Positions 1 through 6,130 of a stretch of DNA of 6,893 nucleotides are shown piece by piece. Each line of letters begins with the position of its first letter. The first letter of the stretch is position 1. A program made the translations under genes and the position numbers. The stretch is from JBBQBQ01 sp038317685 (GTDB taxonomy: Bacteria; Desulfobacterota; Desulfuromonadia; Desulfuromonadales; DDH964). The notes beneath the pieces were generated by a model that had not been told where the DNA came from, searched no databases, and saw only the letters and a program-made list of their open reading frames with translations. The DNA is taken from NCBI GenBank assembly GCA_038317685.1, contig JBBQBQ010000192.1, positions 1 to 6,893 of the forward strand. Direction: 5' to 3'.

Positions 1-1
1 C

Positions 2-661
2 CGGGCCCAAGCCATCCTGAGCGCCGGGATCGAGACCGCCGGAGGCCAGGTGAGCCTGGCCTGTTCCTTCAGCGTCGAGGACGTGGTGCTGATCGATCTG
101 ATCCGGTGCAATGGGCCGGAGGTAGGCTTCTTCGCCCTCGACACCGGCCGCCTCAACGAAGAGACCTACGAAGTCGCCGAAGCGGTCGTCCAGCGCTATG
201 GGCTGACAATCGACTGGTACTTCCCCGAGCGGTCGGCGGTCGAACGGCTGGAACGGGAGAAGGGGCTCTTCTCCTTCCGAAAAAGACTGGAGAACCGTCA
301 CGAGTGCTGCTGCATCCGCAAGGTTGAGCCGCTTGGCCGGGCCTTGACCGGACTCACCGGCTGGGTCACCGGCCTGCGCCGGGCCCAGAGCGTCACCCGT
401 CGGGAGCTGGAAGCGGTCAGCATCGACACCGCCAACGGCGGCCTGCTCAAGATCAGCCCCCTCCTCGACTGGTCCGATACACAGGTCTGGGCTTATGCCG
501 AGGAGTACCAACTCCCGGTCAACCAGCTCCATGGCCAGGGTTATCCCTCCATCGGCTGCGCCCCCTGCACCAGAGCGATCGAACCCGGCCAAGACCCCCG
601 GGCCGGGCGCTGGTGGTGGGAAGAGGCGGAGCACAAGGAGTGCGGACTGCACCGCCGCTAG
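2..661 (+). CDS. cysH: APS reductase, [4Fe-4S] type (5' end cut by window)
   Basis: This enzyme reduces adenosine 5'-phosphosulfate to sulfite and AMP with thioredoxin-type reductant in the cytoplasm. The frame is open to the window edge: codons before the GTG at 50 read as normal protein, so that GTG is internal and the true start lies upstream. Counting from the first full codon at 2, 219 residues are visible. They include the SFSVED nucleotide-binding loop (22-27), ECCCIRK (101-107), a GLRRAQS-type segment, GCAPC with Cys186 and Cys189, and a C-terminal ECGLH whose Cys214 is the expected catalytic cysteine. The Cys-Cys pair plus CxxC is the iron-sulfur signature of APS-using reductases; PAPS-specific CysH proteins lack it. 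The usual CC pair is followed here by a third cysteine. It lies about 60 bases upstream of cysD, probably in the same operon. The family is certain; the preference for APS is a strong inference from the cluster cysteines. Confidence 0.95.
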   Translation, partial: RAQAILSAGIETAGGQVSLACSFSVEDVVLIDLIRCNGPEVGFFALDTGRLNEETYEVAEAVVQRYGLTIDWYFPERSAVERLEREKGLFSFRKRLENRHECCCIRKVEPLGRALTGLTGWVTGLRRAQSVTRRELEAVSIDTANGGLLKISPLLDWSDTQVWAYAEEYQLPVNQLHGQGYPSIGCAPCTRAIEPGQDPRAGRWWWEEAEHKECGLHRR

Positions 662-706
662 ACGCTTCGCAATTGCCGCAGGCCACAAGGTCAACCGTCG
701 GTCGCC

Positions 707-712
707 AAAGGA
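707..712 (+). promoter_or_regulatory. Ribosome binding site that favours the second ATG of cysD
   Basis: The sequence AAAGGA ends at 712, directly against an ATG at 713, which leaves no spacer for that codon. The next in-frame ATG, at 722, sits 9 bases downstream, a workable Shine-Dalgarno distance. Start at 722 is therefore preferred. This is inferred from spacing only. Confidence 0.6.
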
Positions 713-721
713 ATGAACCCG

Positions 722-1675
722 ATGCCCCAGACTTCTCATCTGTCCCATGCGTCCCATAGAAACTCTTCGCCTCCAGGGCCCCTCACCCACCTGCGCCAAC
801 TCGAGGCCGAGAGCATCCACATCCTCCGCGAAGTCGTCGCCGAATTCGCCAATCCCGTGATGCTCTATTCCATCGGCAAGGATTCGGCCGTCATGCTCCA
901 TCTGGCGCGCAAAGCCTTCTATCCGGCGCGGCCGCCTTTCCCGCTGCTTCACGTCGACACCACCTGGAAGTTCCGGGAGATGATCGAATTTCGCGACCGG
1001 ATGGCGCGCGAGAACGGCTTCGAGCTGCTGGTCCATGTCAACCGGGAAGGGGTTCGTCAGGGGCTTTCCCCCTTCAGCCACGGCAGCGCCCTCTACACCG
1101 ACATCATGAAGACCGAGGGGCTGAAACAGGCCCTCGACCACTACAAATTCGACGCGGCCTTCGGCGGGGCGCGCCGGGACGAGGAGAAGTCGCGGGCCAA
1201 GGAGCGCATCTTCTCCTTCCGCAGCGCCAGCCACCGCTGGGACCCGAAGAACCAGCGTCCCGAGCTCTGGAACCTCTACAACGCCCGGGTCCGGCCCGGC
1301 GAAAGCATCCGGGCCTTTCCCCTCTCCAACTGGACCGAACTCGACGTCTGGCAGTACATCACCCTGGAAGAGATCCCCATCGTCCCCCTCTACTTCGCCG
1401 CGGTGCGGCCGGTGGTGGAACGCGACGGGATGCTGATCATGGTCGACGATGACCGGCTGGAATTGCATGAAGGAGAACGCGTGGAGATGAAATCGGTGCG
1501 GTTCCGGACCCTCGGCTGCTACCCGCTGACCGGCGCCGTCGAGTCGATGGCTGCGACCCTCCCCGAGGTCATCCAGGAGATGCTTCTCACCCGGACCTCC
1601 GAACGCCAGGGGCGGCTCATCGATCATGATCAGGCGGGGTCGATGGAGAAGAAAAAACAGGAAGGATATTTCTGA
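722..1675 (+). CDS. cysD: Sulfate adenylyltransferase subunit 2 (ATP sulfurylase, catalytic)
   Basis: CysD is the catalytic half of the CysD-CysN ATP sulfurylase and forms APS and pyrophosphate from sulfate and ATP. The 317-residue product (320 if the ATG at 713 is used) has the N-type ATP-pyrophosphatase loop SIGKDS (50-55), the conserved GGARRDEEKSRAKER block (148-162), and the usual C-terminal end RQGRLIDHD through KKQEGYF. E. coli CysD is 302 residues; the excess is at the N terminus. About 20 residues precede THLRQLEAESIHI, where family members normally begin almost at once. The extension contains a 9-base tandem repeat encoding three x-Ser-His units. No ATG, GTG or TTG lies in frame between 725 and the conserved block, so the extension is probably translated unless a CTG start is used. 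The stop overlaps the cysN start by one base, implying translational coupling and the 1:1 supply expected for a two-subunit enzyme. Confidence 0.95.
   Translation: MPQTSHLSHASHRNSSPPGPLTHLRQLEAESIHILREVVAEFANPVMLYSIGKDSAVMLHLARKAFYPARPPFPLLHVDTTWKFREMIEFRDRMARENGFELLVHVNREGVRQGLSPFSHGSALYTDIMKTEGLKQALDHYKFDAAFGGARRDEEKSRAKERIFSFRSASHRWDPKNQRPELWNLYNARVRPGESIRAFPLSNWTELDVWQYITLEEIPIVPLYFAAVRPVVERDGMLIMVDDDRLELHEGERVEMKSVRFRTLGCYPLTGAVESMAATLPEVIQEMLLTRTSERQGRLIDHDQAGSMEKKKQEGYF
731..757 (+). repeat. Three-copy 9-base tandem repeat in the 5' end of cysD
   Basis: Three consecutive 9-base units end in tctcat, tcccat and tcccat; the second and third share GTCCCAT (742-748 and 751-757). Because the unit is a multiple of three, the frame is kept and it encodes TSH-LSH-ASH. 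It lies wholly inside the non-conserved N-terminal extension of CysD, between the ribosome binding site and the conserved domain. Too few copies are present to say whether it belongs to a dispersed repeat family. Confidence 0.6.
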
Positions 1676-3516
1676 TGGCCCACCAATCCGATCTCATCGC
1701 CGAGGACATCCTCGCCTACCTGAAGAGCCAGGAAGAGAAGTCGCTGCTGCGCTTCATCACCTGCGGCAGCGTCGACGACGGCAAGAGCACCCTGATCGGC
1801 CGGCTCCTCTGGGATTCGAAGCTGATCTTCGAGGATCAGTTGGCGGCCCTCGAGGCCGACAGCAAACGGGTCGGAACCCAAGGGGAGCAGATCGACTACG
1901 CCCTGCTCCTCGACGGCCTCCAGGCCGAGCGCGAGCAGGGGATCACCATCGACGTCGCGTACCGTTTCTTCTCCACCGATAAGCGGAAGTTCATCGTCGC
2001 CGACACCCCCGGCCACGAACAGTACACCCGCAACATGGTCACCGGCGCCTCCACCGCCCAGGTCGCCGTCATCCTCATCGACGCCCGCAAGGGGATCCTC
2101 ACCCAAACCCGGCGCCACAGCTATCTGGCCTCCCTGGTCGGCATCCGCAACGTCGTCCTGGCCATCAACAAGATGGATCTGGTCGACTACAGCGCCGAAC
2201 GCTTTGCGGCGATCCTCAAGGAATACGAAATCTTTGCCGCAGCCCTGGGCTTCGACCAGGTTGTCCCCATCCCCATCTCCGCCCTGAACGGCGACAACGT
2301 CCTCGAACGTAGCGGCCACACCCCCTGGTACCAGGGGCCAACCTTGATGGAGCACCTCGAAACCGTCCCGGTGGCCGCCGACGAGGCCCGCAAACCGCTG
2401 CGTCTGTCGGTTCAGTGGGTCAACCGGCCGAACCTCGACTTCCGCGGCTTCTGCGGCACCATCGCCTCTGGGCGCATCCGCCCCGGCGATGCGATCGTCG
2501 TCGCCGCGTCCGGGCAGCGCAGCCGCATCGCCCGCATCGTCACCTTGGGCGGCGACCTCCCCCAGGCCGTCGCCGGGGAAGCGGTGACGGTGACCCTCGA
2601 AGACGAGATCGACATCAGCCGGGGCGACACCCTCACCGACCCCGGGGAGCGTCCCTGCCATGCCGACCGTTTCGAGGCCAAGCTCGTCTGGATGCACGAC
2701 GAGCCCCTCCAGCCGGGAGCGAGCTACCTCCTCAAGACCGGCGCCGCCACCACTCCGGCCCAGGTGTCGGAACTGAAGTTCAAGGTCAACGTCAATACCC
2801 TGGAGCAGGAGGCCGGCAGCACCCTCGCCCTCAACGAGGTAGGGGTCTGCAGCTTCAACCTGAGCAAGCCGATGACCTTCGATTCGTACCGGGAGAATCG
2901 CGCCACCGGCAGCTTCATCCTCATCGACCGACTCAGCAACGCCACCGTCGCCGCCGGCATGATTCATCAGCCCCTGCTGCAACCCGGCACCAGCTATTGG
3001 GCGACGGTCACCGTCGCCCAGGAGGCCCGGGCCGAGCTCAAAGGGCAGCGTCCCCGGGTTCTTTGGTTGACCACCCACTCCGAAACCCAACGCGTGACCC
3101 TCGCCGGGCTGGTGGAGAAGCGCCTGCACTCTCTCGGGCGGCACACCTTCCTCCTCGACGGGGAAGAGCTTGCCCAAGGCCTCAACGGCAACCTCCCCCC
3201 CGGCCCAGCCGGCAGCGATGAACCCCTCCGAAGGGCTGCTGAAGTCGCCAAGATTCTGGTCGAAGCCGGCCTGATCGTGGTTGCCACCGTCCCCGCCCCT
3301 TCACGCAGGGAGAGGAAGTTCGTCCGGGAGCTTCTGAAGCCGGGGGAATTCGTGGAGGTATTCCTTTCGTCCCAGGCTTTGGAAGAGGCCTCGGCGGGAA
3401 CGCCCGACCGCGCCTCCGATTTCGAAGCCCCGGCGCACCCCGAAATCACCGTCGCCGGGAACAGTGCTTCGGCCGAAGAACTCGCCGAACAGATCGTCAG
3501 GGAGCTTTTGGGATGA
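1675..3516 (+). CDS. cysN: Sulfate adenylyltransferase subunit 1 with degenerate APS kinase-like C-terminal domain
   Basis: CysN is the GTPase subunit of ATP sulfurylase, coupling GTP hydrolysis to APS formation by CysD. The 613-residue product has an elongation-factor-like G domain: GSVDDGKS (31-38, G1), an EREQGITID switch, DTPGHEQY from residue 110 (G3) and NKMD (165-168, G4). Two beta-barrel domains follow, up to about residue 455. Residues from about 460 onward align with APS kinase, so by length it resembles a CysNC fusion (E. coli CysN alone is 475 residues). However, the P-loop and other kinase signatures are gone, so I call it CysN with a dead kinase tail and not a bifunctional CysNC. 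The ATG overlaps the cysD stop, and an AGGAAGGA ribosome binding site (1659-1666) lies 8 bases upstream. Automated annotation might label it bifunctional CysNC; the sequence argues against kinase activity. Confidence 0.95.
   Translation: MAHQSDLIAEDILAYLKSQEEKSLLRFITCGSVDDGKSTLIGRLLWDSKLIFEDQLAALEADSKRVGTQGEQIDYALLLDGLQAEREQGITIDVAYRFFSTDKRKFIVADTPGHEQYTRNMVTGASTAQVAVILIDARKGILTQTRRHSYLASLVGIRNVVLAINKMDLVDYSAERFAAILKEYEIFAAALGFDQVVPIPISALNGDNVLERSGHTPWYQGPTLMEHLETVPVAADEARKPLRLSVQWVNRPNLDFRGFCGTIASGRIRPGDAIVVAASGQRSRIARIVTLGGDLPQAVAGEAVTVTLEDEIDISRGDTLTDPGERPCHADRFEAKLVWMHDEPLQPGASYLLKTGAATTPAQVSELKFKVNVNTLEQEAGSTLALNEVGVCSFNLSKPMTFDSYRENRATGSFILIDRLSNATVAAGMIHQPLLQPGTSYWATVTVAQEARAELKGQRPRVLWLTTHSETQRVTLAGLVEKRLHSLGRHTFLLDGEELAQGLNGNLPPGPAGSDEPLRRAAEVAKILVEAGLIVVATVPAPSRRERKFVRELLKPGEFVEVFLSSQALEEASAGTPDRASDFEAPAHPEITVAGNSASAEELAEQIVRELLG
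3052..3513 (+). other. Degenerate APS kinase (CysC-like) domain within cysN
   Basis: Residues 460-613 of CysN follow the CysC fold in register. VLWLTTHSETQRVT (462-475) sits where active kinases have VxWLTGLSGAGKST: the three P-loop glycines and the lysine are all replaced, leaving only the Ser and final Thr. DGEELAQGLN (495-504) replaces DGDNVRHGLN, losing the second Asp, the Asn and the Arg. The DRxEN segment before the Arg-Arg pair is missing. The block around the usual SPYRADR reads APSRRER. The lid with KGLYKKAR and FTGIDDPYE is replaced by a stretch about 15 residues shorter. Core elements such as RRAAEVAKILVEAGLIVV, LLKPGEFVEVF and EAPAHPEI remain. The CysC motifs are recalled from general family knowledge; loss of kinase activity is inferred. 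There is no frameshift or stop, so this is divergence within an intact gene. Confidence 0.85.
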
Positions 3517-3624
3517 GACAAATGACTTCACCAACTTTCCCTAATTCTAAATGCATCTTCAGCCGTGACGCGAACCGGTTTTGTCTGTTAGTCTTTCTGG
3601 GTAGGAAGGCCGAGGTAACGCCCC

Positions 3625-3658
3625 GCGGCGCTTCAGTGCCGCCGCTTTGCTGAAAGCG
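3625..3658 (+). promoter_or_regulatory. Two adjacent hairpins in the leader of the sulfite reductase gene
   Basis: The 149-base gap after cysN ends in two abutting stem-loops. The first pairs 3625-3631 with 3636-3642 (7 pairs, one G-T, loop TTCA). The second pairs 3643-3648 with 3653-3658 (6 pairs, loop GCTG) and finishes 7 bases before the ATG at 3666. An alternative pairing of TTCAG (3632-3636) with CTGAA (3650-3654) would exclude both stems. No good Shine-Dalgarno sequence is visible outside the second stem, whose 3' arm and flank (AAAGCGAG) are the only purine-rich stretch at the right place. The position suggests control of translation or a leader RNA. There is no T-run after the stems, so they do not look like an intrinsic terminator. 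I recognise no known riboswitch class. Confidence 0.4.
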
Positions 3659-3665
3659 AGTTTCA

Positions 3666-4997
3666 ATGATGCTCCATGAACTTCCAAAACTGCGACTTGA
3701 CGGAATCTACCAACAGCGGGACCCGGGGCGCTTTATGCAGCGGATCAAAGTCCCGGCCGGAGCCCTCTCCAGCGAACAGGCTTTCAAGGTCGCGGCCCTG
3801 GCAGAGAGCTTCGCCGGCGGGCGCCTCCATCTGACCACCCGCGGGAGTATCGAACTCCACGACCTCCTTGCCGAGGACCTCCCGCCGGTCAACTCAGGGC
3901 TCGCCGCCGTCGGCCTGAGCGGCCGCGGCGCCTGCGGCGGCGCAGTCCGCGGCGTCTCCTGCAGCTCCACCTTCAGCCCCCATTACCCGGCCTGCCAGGC
4001 GCTGGCCCAGCGGCTCCACCGCCACTTTGCCGGCAACCCGTATTTCGAAGGACTGCCGAAGAAGTTCAAGATCGGCGTCGACGGCTCGCCGGCCGCCGGC
4101 CGGCATCTGATCCAGGACGTCGGCCTGGTCCACGCCGGAGATGAAGCAGGCCAGGTTCTCTGGGACGTCTGGTGTGCCGGCGGCCTCGGCCGCGAACCGC
4201 AGGCAGGCTTTCTCCTCGGCAATCGGACGCGGGAGGGACGACTGATCCCTCTCATCGAGGGGATCCTGCGGGTCTACCGAGGTCACGGCGCCGCCGGCAA
4301 ACGCCTCAAACACCTGGTCGCCGCGATCGGCGAAGCAGGCTTGCGCGACCTCCTCCGCCAGGAGATTCGGGAGCTGCCGACAGCGACGGTCGACAATGGC
4401 CTGGGTCGAATCCTCCCGGCTGTCTCCGGGACGACTCCCCAGCCCAAGCCCCTGCACCTGCCGGTCTTTGCCGGGGAAGTGCCGGCGGCGACCCTGCGGC
4501 AACTGACCCAGCTGGCGGCCGATCACGCCGGAGGGATCCTTCTTCTCACCGCCGATCAGGACATCGCCTTTTTTCCCGCCGACGCGGCAGAGCGGGTGGC
4601 GCTCCGGAACGGCCTGGCCGAACTCGGGCTCGCCGACCAGGAGACCCTACCGCGACCGGCCTTCCGCATCTGCCCGGGGAGCCATGAATGCAGGATGGGA
4701 CTGGCTGCCACCCGCGACGTGGCCCGGCAGATCCTGACCGGCATCGGCGATCGGAGTCCGGCCGGCGGGTTCGCCATCTGCGGTTGCCCCAACAGCTGTT
4801 CCCAGCCCCAACTGGCGGCCATCGGCATCGTCGCCAGCCGCTCGCGCAAGGACGAGGACGGCGGGCGCACCCCTCTCTTCGATCTCTACCGCCGCGACGG
4901 CGAGGGACTGGGGAGCCGGGTCGCGGAACAACTCCCCCTGACCGAACTCTTGTCAGTTATCGAACGATCCCTATCCAACGGACTCGATCACCCCTAA
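3666..4997 (+). CDS. Siroheme [4Fe-4S] sulfite (or nitrite) reductase, compact form
   Basis: The 443-residue product belongs to the nitrite/sulfite reductase family, here most likely the assimilatory enzyme that reduces sulfite to sulfide with six electrons. It has the usual two-fold layout: half-domain with FMQRIKVPAG and LTTRGSIELH, redox domain, second half-domain, then the cluster domain. Cluster and siroheme cysteines are CPGSHEC (336, 342) and CPNSC (374, 378), the CX5C and CX3C pattern. Counterparts of the E. coli CysI anion-binding residues R83, R117, R153, K215 and K217 appear as R26, R59, R95, K133 and K135. CysI is 570 residues, so this is a short form. Start at 3666 or the adjacent ATG at 3669 cannot be separated. 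cysK follows after 17 bases. Nitrite as substrate cannot be excluded by sequence, but flanking APS reductase and cysteine synthase point to sulfite. No flavoprotein partner gene adjoins it, so a ferredoxin-like donor is likely. Confidence 0.9.
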   Translation: MMLHELPKLRLDGIYQQRDPGRFMQRIKVPAGALSSEQAFKVAALAESFAGGRLHLTTRGSIELHDLLAEDLPPVNSGLAAVGLSGRGACGGAVRGVSCSSTFSPHYPACQALAQRLHRHFAGNPYFEGLPKKFKIGVDGSPAAGRHLIQDVGLVHAGDEAGQVLWDVWCAGGLGREPQAGFLLGNRTREGRLIPLIEGILRVYRGHGAAGKRLKHLVAAIGEAGLRDLLRQEIRELPTATVDNGLGRILPAVSGTTPQPKPLHLPVFAGEVPAATLRQLTQLAADHAGGILLLTADQDIAFFPADAAERVALRNGLAELGLADQETLPRPAFRICPGSHECRMGLAATRDVARQILTGIGDRSPAGGFAICGCPNSCSQPQLAAIGIVASRSRKDEDGGRTPLFDLYRRDGEGLGSRVAEQLPLTELLSVIERSLSNGLDHP

Positions 4998-5000
4998 AGC

Positions 5001-5007
5001 AAAGGAG
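5001..5007 (+). promoter_or_regulatory. Ribosome binding site fixing the cysK start
   Basis: AAAGGAG lies 7 bases before the ATG at 5015. The cysK reading frame is open far upstream, back inside the sulfite reductase gene, so this strong site and the family's usual N terminus together decide the start. Confidence 0.85.
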
Positions 5008-5014
5008 ACCTGCC

Positions 5015-5968
5015 ATGGCCCAGATCTTCACCGACAACTCCCTCTCCATCGGCCGCACCCCGCTGGTCCGACTGAACCGCATGGCTCCGGCCGGGGCGAC
5101 GATCCTCGCCAAAATCGAGGGCCGTAATCCGGCCTACTCGGTCAAATGCCGCATCGGCGCCGCCATGATCTGGGACGCCGAACAGAAGGGGCTGCTTGGT
5201 CCCCACAAGGAGATCGTCGAACCGACCAGCGGCAATACCGGCATCGCCCTCGCCTTCGTCGCCGCCGCCCGCGGCCTCCCCATCACCCTGACGATGCCGG
5301 AAACGATGTCGATCGAGCGGCGCAAGGTCCTCAAGGCCTTCGGTGCCAACCTGATCCTCACTCCCGGCGCCAAGGGGATGGGCGGCGCCATCGCCGCCGC
5401 CGAGGAGTTGGCGATCTCCGACCCCAACCGCTATGTCCTCCTCCACCAGTTCAAGAATCCGGCGAATCCGGCGATCCACGAAACCACCACCGGTCCGGAG
5501 ATCTGGGAGGATACCGGCGGCAACGTCGACGTGCTGGTCTCCGGGGTCGGCACCGGCGGCACCATCACCGGCATCTCCCGCTACCTCAAGCTGACCCGGG
5601 GGAAAAGTCTGATATCAGTGGCGGTGGAGCCGACCGACAGTCCGGTCATCACCCAGAAACTCGCCGGCGAGGAGCTGCGTCCCGGCCCCCACAAGATTCA
5701 GGGGATCGGCGCCGGCTTCATCCCCGACACCCTCGATCTTTCCCTCATCGACCGGGTCGAGCAGGTCAGCAACGACGAAGCCCTGGAAACCGCGCGGCGC
5801 CTCGCCAAGGAAGAGGGGATCCTCTCCGGCATCTCCTGCGGGGCGGCGGTGGCGGCGGCGACCCGCCTGGCGGCCCTGCCGGAATTCAAAGGCAAGACGA
5901 TCGTCGTCATCCTCCCCGACTCGGGGGAGCGCTACCTCACCAGCGTGCTCTTCGACGGCATTGTCTGA
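5015..5968 (+). CDS. cysK: Cysteine synthase A (O-acetylserine sulfhydrylase)
   Basis: This PLP enzyme replaces the acetate of O-acetylserine with sulfide to make cysteine, the last step of the pathway encoded here. The 317-residue product follows E. coli CysK (323 residues) over its length. It shows the N terminus IFTDNSLSIGRTPLVRLNR, the PLP Schiff-base lysine K44 in NPAYSVKCRIG, the substrate loop TSGNTG, the phosphate-binding loop GVGTGGT, KIQGIGAGFIP, and GISCGAA, whose first Ser is expected to contact the pyridine nitrogen. The second Ser of the E. coli GISSGAA motif is Cys here, which I would not expect to affect chemistry. MPETMSIERRK and SVKC favour the CysK type over CysM. It follows the sulfite reductase closely and precedes a strong terminator, so sulfide production and capture are co-expressed. 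Confidence 0.97.
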   Translation: MAQIFTDNSLSIGRTPLVRLNRMAPAGATILAKIEGRNPAYSVKCRIGAAMIWDAEQKGLLGPHKEIVEPTSGNTGIALAFVAAARGLPITLTMPETMSIERRKVLKAFGANLILTPGAKGMGGAIAAAEELAISDPNRYVLLHQFKNPANPAIHETTTGPEIWEDTGGNVDVLVSGVGTGGTITGISRYLKLTRGKSLISVAVEPTDSPVITQKLAGEELRPGPHKIQGIGAGFIPDTLDLSLIDRVEQVSNDEALETARRLAKEEGILSGISCGAAVAAATRLAALPEFKGKTIVVILPDSGERYLTSVLFDGIV

Positions 5969-5996
5969 TCCGACTCTTCCCTGGTCATGAGCTCCC

Positions 5997-6038
5997 TCTC
6001 CCCCGGTCGCCGTTCCTGGCGGCCGGGGGAGAACTTTT
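5997..6038 (+). terminator. Rho-independent terminator after cysK
   Basis: A stem of 15 pairs joins 5997-6011 to 6018-6032 with one T-G pair and the six-base loop GTTCCT. It is followed by AC and four Ts (6035-6038). The stem is very GC-rich; the T-run is short. It begins 28 bases after the cysK stop, so it probably ends the sulfite reductase-cysK transcript. Confidence 0.8.
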
Positions 6039-6062
6039 GGGCGCCCATCGCAGGCGGAGCCA

Positions 6063-6091
6063 TTGAATCGGGAGTTCAACCATGCTAGGTT
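6063..6091 (+). promoter_or_regulatory. Possible sigma-70 promoter for the downstream flavoprotein gene
   Basis: TTGAAT (6063-6068) and TAGGTT (6086-6091) are 17 bases apart, and TG at 6083-6084 gives an extended -10 form (TGCTAGGTT). The -35 matches four of six consensus bases and the -10 only three. It lies between the terminator and the next gene, where a new promoter is expected. Position supports it more than sequence does. Confidence 0.35.
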
Positions 6092-6130
6092 CGGAGCATA
6101 TCAACCTCGCCCCCGAAGGATGACCGCCCC

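Noticed and set aside
50..661. GTG at 50 as the start of cysH
   Set aside because: Upstream in-frame codons are open and protein-like, and starting here would remove part of the N-terminal region normally present before the SFxxED loop. The gene is better treated as cut by the window edge.
669..676. GCAATTGC palindrome between cysH and cysD
   Set aside because: An 8-base palindrome is too short to support an operator or hairpin, and nothing around it extends the symmetry.
1630..3177. A 515-codon open frame on the minus strand opposite cysN
   Set aside because: It lies antisense to an unmistakable cysN, is rich in Gly, Asp, Glu and Ala, has no recognisable domain, and is the kind of long shadow frame produced by GC-rich codon use.
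3581..3607. TTGTCT and TAGGAA as a promoter before the sulfite reductase gene
   Set aside because: The spacing is about 15 bases and the -10 match is poor, so there is no convincing promoter here even though a separate transcript start would be plausible.
4688..5014. A longer cysK beginning upstream at 4688
   Set aside because: The extra residues are a shifted-frame reading of the sulfite reductase cluster domain. The strong ribosome binding site at 5001-5007 and the family N terminus fix the start at 5015.
5146..6066. A 306-codon plus-strand frame overlapping cysK
   Set aside because: Its product is dominated by Arg, Pro, His and Gly, typical of a shifted frame of a GC-rich gene, and it runs through the cysK terminator.
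6082..6123. A 13-codon frame with a GGGAG site upstream, just before the flavoprotein gene
   Set aside because: It is very short, carries no informative codon run, and overlaps the candidate -10 element, so it would probably not be within the transcript.
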